In this document: positions 57,548-64,000 of the stretch, piece after piece
Position numbering within the stretch: position 1 is the stretch's first letter
How the letters are laid out: every line of letters begins with the position of its first letter
NCBI RefSeq assembly: GCF_900113665.1
Contig: NZ_FOQD01000024.1
Location: forward strand, 23,006-87,005
Source of the DNA: Planctomicrobium piriforme
Lineage (GTDB): Bacteria; Planctomycetota; Planctomycetia; Planctomycetales; Planctomycetaceae
Length of the DNA: 64,000 bases
Reading direction: 5' to 3'
The notes under the pieces: generated by a model
What the model was told of the DNA's origin: nothing
The model's input: the letters and a program-made list of their open reading frames with translations, nothing else
The model's database searches: none
Program-made: the position numbers and the translations under genes

Positions 57548-58891
57548 TTAATCAAGTCCTAAAGATGCCAGAAAGCGAAGAGCCTTTAATCCCGGCAGGA
57601 AGAAGTAAGCGCCGCCACGAACTCTCGTGAACGCCGGCAAACCCTTGATCGTCTTGCGGATTGGCCGCTTCGGGATCTTGAACTCCAGCGTGCCGTCCTG
57701 GTTTCCGATGATCGGATCGCGTTCGTTGCCAAGTTCGTGGAAGTTGCGGTCGTTCACCCAGACGTTCTGCGCAAATTCAAATTGGCGAATGAGGCTCGCG
57801 CAGATGATGAAAGCCGCAATTCCCCGCTCCACGCTGTCGTCAGCTGCTTCCTCCGGCAAATGTGGGCCATATGTCGCACCACGGCGGATCATGCGGCGCC
57901 GGTTCATGTTTGCAGCGGTGTCGCGCGGATTCATCCGCCGCATGTGCGAACCCAACGGGACCGCATAGCCCAGCGGATCCATCTGCTTGTAATTGAAGTT
58001 ATTGTTCCGCTGCGGATCGGCGCCCAACTCGGGATCATCTTTGTCCGGGGCGAGGGCCAGCGGAGCGCCGCTTCGCCAGCGGCCCATCAGTTTCGCCGCG
58101 ATCAGTTCCTGTTCCTCAGGCGTTTCTCCATGCTCGCGTAAGAATTCACGAAACGCGGTCACATGCTCCTGCAAATGTCTGTAGGCCATATAGCTGCCGT
58201 TGCGGGAAAGGATTTCCGGTTGCGGCAAGTTCGCCGGAGGTCCGTCTTCATCTGGATAGCCCAGAATGAATTCACCCGCCTTCAGGGGAGCGCCGGAGCC
58301 CGGTGTGGGGTCTTCGCCCGACCCTTCGATCGCTGGTTGTGAGAGTCGGTCACGATACCCAAAATGGTCGTGAGCATGGTCAAAAGGGGGTGTCGCGTTT
58401 AAGTCCAATGCCGACAAGAGCTCGACCCCCTCACATCGCGCCAGGAGCTGACCGTGTTCTGCTCTGCATCGATCTCGTTCCGCGTTGTCCCGGGCAAAGA
58501 GGATGACAATGGCATGCAGGTCCGGGCTGGCCATTCCCGTCACCCAGTGATTCGGGTGGTTTTCGCCGGTATCACCGAGCATCTCAGCTCGGGCGACCAT
58601 CCCTTGTTTGAACTCTTCTGGAAATGAGGTCAGCGACTTTTCGTCGACGCCCAGGGCCCGCAGTCCGTTCCAGGTGAAGGCCACCGACACCCAGCGATTC
58701 TCTTTTTCGACTGTTGCCCGCATCGCTGCCGCCGATTGGACCTTTTCCTCAATCGCAGCCAGCCACTTTCGCCCGCCGGCCGCGTCATGAAACGAAAGGA
58801 ACTCGTATCGGCCCGTGAGAGCGGGCGCGCGCATCAGCAGAATGTGCTGGATGTCATCGAATTCTAACACGCTACAATCTTGCAGTGTCAT
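57548..58891 (-). CDS. DyP-type heme peroxidase
   Basis: 447 residues from ATG 58891 (MTLQDCSVLEF). The DyP fingerprint has catalytic D181 in GYRDRLSQPAIEG (the usual Gly after Asp is Arg here), the proximal heme ligand H316 in PLGSHMRRMNPRD, and the distal Arg region further on (RQFEFAQNVWVNDRNF). NQDGTLEF and RVRGGAYFFLPG complete the C-terminal half. DyP peroxidases oxidise dyes, phenols and lignin-like compounds with hydrogen peroxide. The length fits the class that also acts on large substrates. No Tat signal, so cytoplasmic or encapsulated. It lies between the SnoaL-like and porin genes in one operon. Confidence 0.9.
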   Translation of the reverse strand: MTLQDCSVLEFDDIQHILLMRAPALTGRYEFLSFHDAAGGRKWLAAIEEKVQSAAAMRATVEKENRWVSVAFTWNGLRALGVDEKSLTSFPEEFKQGMVARAEMLGDTGENHPNHWVTGMASPDLHAIVILFARDNAERDRCRAEHGQLLARCEGVELLSALDLNATPPFDHAHDHFGYRDRLSQPAIEGSGEDPTPGSGAPLKAGEFILGYPDEDGPPANLPQPEILSRNGSYMAYRHLQEHVTAFREFLREHGETPEEQELIAAKLMGRWRSGAPLALAPDKDDPELGADPQRNNNFNYKQMDPLGYAVPLGSHMRRMNPRDTAANMNRRRMIRRGATYGPHLPEEAADDSVERGIAAFIICASLIRQFEFAQNVWVNDRNFHELGNERDPIIGNQDGTLEFKIPKRPIRKTIKGLPAFTRVRGGAYFFLPGLKALRFLASLGLD

Positions 58892-58911
58892 TGGGTTCGT
58901 CCGTTCCTGTC

Positions 58912-59313
58912 TTACCGAGCGCCCTTCGTCCATGCCCAAGACGCGATACGCCAGCCATCAGCGAGCTTGCGAAGTGCTACCGTAAAGAATGCGCCTGATT
59001 GCGTGACCTGCCTGTCGTGGATTTTAAATGTCATGGTTGCGGGCAGGACCAGATATGCGCTGTCACCGGTGATGTTGTTGTGCAATGGCTCTCCAAAAAC
59101 GACGTGATAGCCTGAAGCATGCTGCTGCTGACCTTCAGTCAGCACGTCTCGATACCAATCTTGTGCGGCCCTTGGCCCCAACCACTGGTGCGGCGCCATG
59201 CCGTCAAGAATCGAGCCTGATTCCGCAAACATCGCCGCCATTCCCTCACCATCGCCCTTGTTGAAGGCTTGGATGTAGTTGTGAATCGCAGCAATCGGTT
59301 CATTTGTGTTCAC
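58912..59313 (-). CDS. SnoaL/NTF2-like small protein
   Basis: 133 residues. The pattern (IHNYIQAFNKGDGEGMAAMF, then WYRDVLTEG, and a final strand DGWRIASWAWT) matches the cone-shaped NTF2/SnoaL fold of ketosteroid isomerase-like proteins. It may bind a small aromatic substrate or product of the neighbouring peroxidase. Gap to the peroxidase start is 20 bases. Confidence 0.8.
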   Translation of the reverse strand: MNTNEPIAAIHNYIQAFNKGDGEGMAAMFAESGSILDGMAPHQWLGPRAAQDWYRDVLTEGQQQHASGYHVVFGEPLHNNITGDSAYLVLPATMTFKIHDRQVTQSGAFFTVALRKLADGWRIASWAWTKGAR

Positions 59314-59345
59314 TTTTGTGGCTCCTTGACGGTGGTGACGGAAAG

Positions 59346-59915
59346 CTACTGCATTTGGTCAAGCATGTCCGAGAACGCCGCCTTGAGCTTCAGCGCCTTC
59401 TTGATTTCGTCCGCACTCACATAGGGATATTCGCCGTATTCGAGAAAGCTCGGGCAATGATGGTCGCGGACGAACTTAATGAAGGCCGGGGCGTTCGTCT
59501 TCCAGTCCTTCGGAAAGCCCTCCAGATTTTCAAAGACCGTGTTGAGGCCCGAGGCGGCAAAGATCCCGACTGCATCCTCGGTGTACTTGTCGAAGTCGGT
59601 ATCAAAGATGCCCTGGTACATGAAGTAGGTCTCGCCCTTGATTGGGAAGAGCACCCAGCGGAGATAATGCAGCTTCAGCACGGCAAGAACGTCCGGCTGG
59701 TCAGCGACCGCATTTTCGATATTGCGAGCGTATTCGTAGAAGACATCTTCGCGACCAGGAATGATCTTCGCGAGGATCGAGAAGCCGTAACAGGCTGGCG
59801 ACTTAGGAAAAATCGGTCCATATCGGCCCTGTTCCGCACCATCCTTGTCGAAGCCCCCTTTCGGAATTGCCTTCGCAGCGGGCTTCGCCCAACTTTGATT
59901 CGCGATATCTGACAT
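59346..59915 (-). CDS. Dimeric alpha-beta barrel-like protein of the DyP operon
   Basis: 189 residues, no named family. The central part (LHYLRWVLFPIKGETYFMYQ, then FDTDFDKYTEDAVGIF) repeats the strand pattern typical of ferredoxin-like dimeric alpha-beta barrels found in DyP peroxidases, chlorite dismutase and antibiotic monooxygenases. HHCPSFLEYGEYPYVS holds the only histidine pair near a likely pocket. The gap to the SnoaL-like gene is 32 bases. I infer an auxiliary role with the peroxidase; not proven. Confidence 0.6.
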   Translation of the reverse strand: MSDIANQSWAKPAAKAIPKGGFDKDGAEQGRYGPIFPKSPACYGFSILAKIIPGREDVFYEYARNIENAVADQPDVLAVLKLHYLRWVLFPIKGETYFMYQGIFDTDFDKYTEDAVGIFAASGLNTVFENLEGFPKDWKTNAPAFIKFVRDHHCPSFLEYGEYPYVSADEIKKALKLKAAFSDMLDQMQ

Positions 59916-59951
59916 GCTCGTGATCCTTGTGTGGGGAGAATTCAGTGAGGG

Positions 59952-60395
59952 CTATTTTTCCGTTTGTTCGTCGTCTTCGGTTGGTGCAACAACTTGCCTT
60001 CCAACCCCGGCCCAGGTCGCGACCCGAGTGACCAGGCCGCGCGAGACAACATATGGAACCACAGCGAGTACCGTTGCCGTGAAGAGCAATTCGAACGTGA
60101 AGATTCCTGCATGGACGAAGACCTGGTAGATCGCGTCCAGATTCAACGCCGCGACGAAGACCGTTCCCACATCTGTCCAGACCTGCCGTGACCGTTCGCG
60201 ACGCGTACTCGGATTCGAAAGCCATGCCCACAAAAAGGGGGGCTTGTTTTGTCGAGCGTCCATCAGGCCGGCTCGAACAGCGAAGAAGATGGCGACCGCG
60301 GGTTGAACTAAGAAACGAAAACTCATCGGCCCGTCACGGCGACCTATGAAGTTGTCCCAGCCGCGCGTTAAGGCCTCTTCCAGCATGGGGGACAT
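59952..60395 (-). CDS. Conserved multi-pass membrane protein, first gene of DyP operon
   Basis: 147 residues. It begins with an amphipathic part (EALTRGWDNFIGRRDGPMSF) and a hydrophobic helix (FRFLVQPAVAIFFAVRAGL). A soluble loop (PPFLWAWLSNPSTRRERSRQ) and two more helices follow (VFVAALNLDAIYQVFVHAGI, FELLFTATVLAVVPYVV). The family is widespread but unnamed in what I know. It heads the seven-gene operon, so its promoter lies in 60396-60604, where I see no motif. Confidence 0.75.
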   Translation of the reverse strand: MSPMLEEALTRGWDNFIGRRDGPMSFRFLVQPAVAIFFAVRAGLMDARQNKPPFLWAWLSNPSTRRERSRQVWTDVGTVFVAALNLDAIYQVFVHAGIFTFELLFTATVLAVVPYVVSRGLVTRVATWAGVGRQVVAPTEDDEQTEK

Positions 60396-60604
60396 CCCAA
60401 CTACTGCCGACTGTCATTGATGCGAAGTCAATCGAGATCGGGAGAAAGATGCGGATTCGCGGACTCGATGAATCGTCACATGACGTGTCTTGACTCGTGA
60501 CAACTCTGATCTGTGACTTCAGTCTATCAAGATGCAGAGAGAAGCAACACCAAGTCCGGCCAGGGTCTCAGTCAGAGTCGCCTCATGTTTGCAAACCGAT
60601 GCAA

Positions 60605-60826
60605 TCACAATTCCGACAGGCGATCCATTAGACCGGCCTTCACAACCGTCTCAACGTGCTGAGAGTACCGGTAAATTGAATCTGTTGCGCGCAGGACACT
60701 TTCATCTGGCGAACCTGCCTCAGTGTTCACGACTTGCGTGAAAATCGCTGCAGTCGGTCCCGCGTCGGTCACATCGACCGAGGCCGCCTCGGAAGAGTCT
60801 GTCTCGGGGAGCTGTACCTTCTTCAA
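60605..60826 (-). CDS. Small acidic protein translationally coupled to the polymerase gene
   Basis: 73 residues; its ATG overlaps the polymerase stop by four bases (ATGA), a classic coupling arrangement. The first half is acidic and low-complexity (ETDSSEAASVDVTDAGP) and the second half has a short helical segment (YRYSQHVETVVKAGLMDRL). No family. It may be a real coupled gene or a chance frame. Confidence 0.4.
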   Translation of the reverse strand: MKKVQLPETDSSEAASVDVTDAGPTAAIFTQVVNTEAGSPDESVLRATDSIYRYSQHVETVVKAGLMDRLSEL

Positions 60827-63285
60827 TGAAAATCCCTCGACCTCACGGGGACTTCTCTGAGCAGCCCGGACCCATCGTCCAGCCGCCGCACCAGCACATG
60901 AATGACGCCATGTTGCCGCTGCAACTGGCCGGAGGCGATCATCAGCGACGCTCCCACGGCGGCAGGACGGAATCTGTCCCAGATATCCTGGTACACGATC
61001 AGGTTCACATGTCCTGTCTCGTCTTCGAGCGTGACGAATGTGATCCCTTTGGCTGTCGAAGGCCGCTGACGCAGCAGCACCAGACCGGCCACTTTCACCG
61101 GGCGATCTGATTCACCTTCTTGGAGCTGAGATGCTGGTGTGACCTGCAACTTTTCCAGTTGCTCTCTCAGAAATGACACCGGGTGACTGCGAAGAGAGAG
61201 CCCGACCGTCTGGTAGTCGGAAGCCACTTCTTCCTGAGGAGCGAGTGTTGGCAGACTGGGATGCAGTTCTTCGTCGTTGTCGTTTTTGAACAGCGGTATC
61301 GGGTCTGTGGGGATCAACGCCTGCCAGGAGGCATCTCGGCGGCTGAGTGTCAGCGAACGGAACGCATCTGCGCGTGACAATCGGTTGAGGACCGATTGAG
61401 GAAGTTTTGACCTGGTTGAGAACTCAGCGAAGCTCTCGAACGGGTTGTGACCTCGACTGCTGACAATCCGCTCGGCATCGGCCTGACTGAACCCTCGGAC
61501 CATCCGGAACCCCAACCGCATCGGCCGGAATTTCTCTTCGACATTGTGGCCCTCCAGAGTGCAGTCCCAATGGCTGAAGTTCACGTCGACCGGAAGAATC
61601 TCGACCCCATGTTCCCTGGCATCCCGGACCAATTGGGCCGGTGCGTAAAACCCCATGGGCTGACTGTTCAGCAACGCACAACAGAACACATCGGGGTAAT
61701 AACGCTTGATCCAGGCGGAGGCGTAAGAGAGGAGAGCAAATGATGCTGCGTGACTTTCTGGAAACCCGTATTCCCCGAATCCCCGCATCATTTTGAACAG
61801 CCGGGCGGCGAGGTCTTCGCTGTATCCATTCTTCTTCATGCCGGCGACCAGTTTGGGTTCGAACTGATCAAGGCTTCCATTCCGCCTCCAGGCGGCCATC
61901 GCGCGACGCAGTTGATCCGCTTCTCCCGCGCTGAACCCGGCCGCCACCATCGCCAGCTTCATGACCTGCTCTTGGAATAACGGCACTCCCAGCGTTTTCT
62001 CCAAAACATCTCGAATCCGGTCGTCAGGAAACTCAATCGGTTCCTCGCCCGCCCGACGACGGAGATACGGGTTCACCATGTCCCCCTGGATCGGCCCTGG
62101 CCTCACAATCGCCACTGCGACGACCAGGTCGTAAAAGGTCTTTGGCTGCAGACGAGGGTGCATTGCCATCTGAGCCCGCGACTCGACCTGAAAGACTCCA
62201 ATCGTGTCGGCCTTCGTAATCATTTTGTAGACGGCGGAATCTTCCTGTGGGATCGTTGCCAGATTGAGCTGGCGCTCATGGTGCTTCTCCAGGAGTTCGA
62301 ATGATTTCTGAATCGCCGTCAGCATCCCCAATGCCAGACAATCCACCTTCAGGATTCCGATGGCATCGAGATCATCCTTGTCCCACTGGATGACGGTTCG
62401 ATCCGGCATCGACGCATTCTCGATCGGCACCATTTCGCACAGTGGCTGCTGCGTAATGACCATGCCTCCTGTGTGCTGTGAGAGATGCCGCGGGAATCCC
62501 AGGATTTCTCGTGAGAGGATTAAGAGCTGCTTCGCTGTTCGTGATTGCAGGTTCAGTCCCCGTTCCTGAAATCGTCCGGCGAACTGGCTGCTCTCCGCAA
62601 AGTGATCGACCCCTTTGGCGAGACTGTCGATCCGATCCAGTGAGAGCCCCAGGGCTTTACCCACATCTCTGATCGCCGAACGTGGCCGATAGGTAATCAC
62701 GGTGGCCGTCATCCCGGCCCGGTCTCGGCCGTACTTCTGATAGACGTACTGGATAACCTCTTCCCTGCGTTCGTGTTCAAAGTCAATGTCGATGTCCGGT
62801 GCTTCGCCGCGTTCGGCCGAGATGAACCGTTCAAACAACAGGTCGAAATTCCCCGGATCGACGGAGGTCACCCCCAGGCAGTAACAGACGGCGGAGTTGG
62901 CGGCTGATCCACGTCCCTGACACAGAATCCCCTGGCTCCGGGCAAATCTCACGAGATCCCAGACAGTGAGAAAGTAGGACTCATATTTCAGGTCGGCAAT
63001 CAGCTTCAATTCATGCTCGATTGCCTGACGGACTTTGTCGGGAACCCCGTTGGGATAACGGTCGTTGATGCCGTTCTCGGTTAATTCCCGGAGATAACCG
63101 GGCAGCGTTTTCCCTTCCGGGCAGAGTTCCTGAGGATATTCGTACTTCAGCTGGTCGAGCGAGAACGTGCAGCGGTCGACGATCTCCAGGGTTCTGGAGA
63201 TTGCCTCTGGTGCAGCTGAGAACAGGTCGGCCACTTGTATTCGGCGGCGTCGACCTGACCGCGAAGTGCGTCGGCGGTCTTCCAT
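60823..63285 (-). CDS. dnaE2: Error-prone DNA polymerase DnaE2, 5'-truncated
   Basis: Open for 820 residues, but homology to DnaE2 begins only near residue 18 (VADLFSAAPEAISRTLEIVD). The normal protein is about 1,050-1,100 residues, so the N-terminal PHP domain (about 280 residues) is gone. The polymerase core survives: GRGSAANSAVCYCLGVTSVD, catalytic PDIDIDFEHERREE (residues 163-176), QHTGGMVIT, GVPLFQEQVMKLA, and the C-terminal OB fold (VKVAGLVLLRQRPSTAKG). The first codons overlap an hsdM remnant in another frame. DnaE2 works with ImuB in SOS mutagenesis; no imuA or imuB is in the window. Likely non-functional or altered, yet the remaining frame is intact. Confidence 0.85.
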   Translation of the reverse strand: MEDRRRTSRSGRRRRIQVADLFSAAPEAISRTLEIVDRCTFSLDQLKYEYPQELCPEGKTLPGYLRELTENGINDRYPNGVPDKVRQAIEHELKLIADLKYESYFLTVWDLVRFARSQGILCQGRGSAANSAVCYCLGVTSVDPGNFDLLFERFISAERGEAPDIDIDFEHERREEVIQYVYQKYGRDRAGMTATVITYRPRSAIRDVGKALGLSLDRIDSLAKGVDHFAESSQFAGRFQERGLNLQSRTAKQLLILSREILGFPRHLSQHTGGMVITQQPLCEMVPIENASMPDRTVIQWDKDDLDAIGILKVDCLALGMLTAIQKSFELLEKHHERQLNLATIPQEDSAVYKMITKADTIGVFQVESRAQMAMHPRLQPKTFYDLVVAVAIVRPGPIQGDMVNPYLRRRAGEEPIEFPDDRIRDVLEKTLGVPLFQEQVMKLAMVAAGFSAGEADQLRRAMAAWRRNGSLDQFEPKLVAGMKKNGYSEDLAARLFKMMRGFGEYGFPESHAASFALLSYASAWIKRYYPDVFCCALLNSQPMGFYAPAQLVRDAREHGVEILPVDVNFSHWDCTLEGHNVEEKFRPMRLGFRMVRGFSQADAERIVSSRGHNPFESFAEFSTRSKLPQSVLNRLSRADAFRSLTLSRRDASWQALIPTDPIPLFKNDNDEELHPSLPTLAPQEEVASDYQTVGLSLRSHPVSFLREQLEKLQVTPASQLQEGESDRPVKVAGLVLLRQRPSTAKGITFVTLEDETGHVNLIVYQDIWDRFRPAAVGASLMIASGQLQRQHGVIHVLVRRLDDGSGLLREVPVRSRDFH

Positions 63286-63326
63286 AGATCGGACGCGAAA
63301 TTCAGATCGGCGTTTGAATCCGTCAT
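63234..63326 (-). pseudogene. hsdM: hsdM 5' remnant (type I restriction methyltransferase)
   Basis: Thirty-one codons from ATG 63326 (GAGG upstream): MTDSNADLNFASDLWK followed by TADALRGQVDAAEYK. This matches the conserved start of type I restriction M subunits, where AAEYK is normally followed by HVVLGLLFLKYI. Here the match stops abruptly at AAEYK and DnaE2 sequence begins in another frame. The remainder of hsdM and any hsdS and hsdR are missing. Confidence 0.75.
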
Positions 63327-63771
63327 GCTGTTCAAAGCCTCAATTCAATCTAATCGGTGTTACTGCGTCAGCGGCACACGACCCCGAACGGACTTTCATA
63401 GAGCGGCCTGCTGCCGTGGGGGGCGCGAGTCGTAAAGATTACTGTGCGCCGCCGCCTCGAATCAAACGTGATTGCCCCGTACGCCTGACTTTCGCTCGCC
63501 ATCGGCCAAGAAAGTGATATTGTCTGAACTGTCATTCTGACAAGCTGTTGCACATTCATTGAACTCCGCTATGTCGCTGAATGCGGCCTCAAAACCGAGG
63601 CCGATCCGGCCTGCGGGTGGAATCGAATGGGATCGCCGCCAGGCTGCCCATGGGTCGATGGGACGCTGAGATTGCGACCGCCCGAACCGCCTCGATTTCT
63701 CCCCCACGATTCACCCCAAAAAGACGCATTGTCGACGCGTTATCGCCGCAATGGGCAGGAGTGAGAAAAAC
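63327..63771. other. Intergenic region upstream of the hsdM remnant
   Basis: A 445-bp gap, presumably the old hsdM promoter region plus island-end DNA. I see no supported gene; one 63-codon frame at 63368-63559 has no protein-like features. Confidence 0.3.
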
Positions 63772-63797
63772 AAAAGCCCTGAAAATTCAGGGCTTTT
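63772..63797. terminator. Bidirectional rho-independent terminator
   Basis: Perfect 12-bp arms (AAAAGCCCTGAA and TTCAGGGCTTTT) with a two-base AA centre. The A-run on one side and T-run on the other give U-tails in both directions. It sits 35 bases inside the putative right island end. Confidence 0.85.
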
Positions 63798-63832
63798 GCC
63801 AGCATCAGCAACGCATCGGAAAAAGGCTTTAC

Positions 63833-63849
63833 GTCTACGGAACCGAAGG
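63833..63849 (+). other. Putative attR core, direct repeat of tRNA-Arg anticodon arm
   Basis: Exact 17-base copy of 42362-42378 in the same orientation. The rest of the tRNA 3' half is not present after it (sequence continues CAATTTGGCGC), so the right end is degenerate or a later event removed it. Confidence 0.5.
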
Positions 63850-63955
63850 CAATTTGGCGCATCCGGATTTGGTGTCATGACAAATGAGGTGATTGACTCC
63901 ACGCTCTAGAGGGCCTTGCATAACCGTACTCGGCAAGGGAATTGCGTGCCAGTGT

Positions 63956-63975
63956 GAGCGAAAGGAGTTTCGCTC
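63956..63975 (+). promoter_or_regulatory. Hairpin with Shine-Dalgarno in its loop
   Basis: GAGCGAAA (63956-63963) and TTTCGCTC (63968-63975) form a perfect 8-bp stem whose four-base loop is GGAG. The stem ends at the base before ATG 63976. This would present or mask the ribosome binding site and may limit translation of a transposase-like gene. Confidence 0.6.
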
Positions 63976-64000
63976 ATGCCCTGCACACGGAAGATTGATC
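63976..64000 (+). CDS. Start of an unidentified gene (partial)
   Basis: ATG 63976 with GGAG eight bases upstream opens a frame (MPCTRKID) that runs out of the window. Too short for a family call. The structured leader and the position beside an island end hint at an insertion-sequence transposase; this is a guess. Confidence 0.35.

Noticed and set aside
63368..63559. 63-codon minus-strand frame upstream of hsdM remnant
   Set aside because: No start signal or recognisable sequence; likely chance.
63813..63819. GCATCGG before the right 17-mer as further tRNA homology
   Set aside because: Seven bases separated by an unrelated 13-base stretch; too short to count as part of the repeat.

Overview
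The window looks like chromosomal DNA from a planctomycete (phylum Planctomycetota). Taxon-typical families point there: a cytochrome-c/DUF1549/DUF1553 protein paired with a DUF1501 protein (18.6-23.6 kb), a DUF1559 pseudopilin-like protein (17.3-18.3 kb), and two very large surface proteins whose N-termini carry a planctomycete LEPR-XLL-type motif (VLESRTLLSG and VLEQRLLLSG). All functional calls rest on reading the sequence and on family knowledge; no database search was run.

Region by region. 1-3.6 kb is a scrambled accessory patch: the tail of an IS110-type transposase, a MITE-like inverted-repeat segment, a 5'-truncated RHS-repeat protein with a cysteine-rich C-terminal tip, and an overlapping small secreted or membrane protein. 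4.0-11.3 kb is housekeeping: a family-2 glycosyltransferase, alaS, a ribosome hibernation factor, and a compact nitrogen-type phosphotransferase set (EIIA-Ntr, HPr, Enzyme I) with no sugar permease nearby. 11.6-17 kb holds an inverse-autotransporter-like barrel without a passenger and a convergent 1,237-residue FG-GAP/cadherin-like surface protein. 17.3-28 kb holds DUF1559, the cytochrome/DUF1501 pair, a TPR protein, a Tat-exported GH5-like glycosidase, a metal-site lipoprotein and two tiny membrane proteins. 28.35-42.1 kb is a single 4,582-residue gene with RTX-like calcium-binding repeats and about eight PPC-like beta-sandwich units.

From 42.33 kb the character changes. A tRNA-Arg(ACG) is followed by a tyrosine integrase whose last residues are encoded antisense to the tRNA. 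A 17-bp piece of the tRNA anticodon arm recurs in direct orientation at 63.83 kb, so 42.36-63.85 kb is probably a 21.5-kb integrated island. It carries an excisionase-like HTH protein, an XRE regulator, a truncated and a full WYL-type regulator, a PD-(D/E)XK-like nuclease, a beta-CASP-like metallo-beta-lactamase nuclease, an aberrant tRNA-like gene, a patatin phospholipase with a transmembrane anchor, and a tight seven-gene operon. That operon encodes a DyP peroxidase, an OprB-like porin, a flavin oxidoreductase lacking the redox cysteines, a SnoaL-like protein, a probable dimeric alpha-beta barrel protein, a membrane protein and an unknown GATase-like protein. At its right end the island has a recombination scar: the first 31 codons of a type I restriction hsdM gene run directly into the 3' three-quarters of an error-prone polymerase gene (dnaE2).

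The least explained elements are the DyP/porin/flavoprotein operon, the mixed nuclease/patatin/WYL cargo, and the hsdM::dnaE2 scar.
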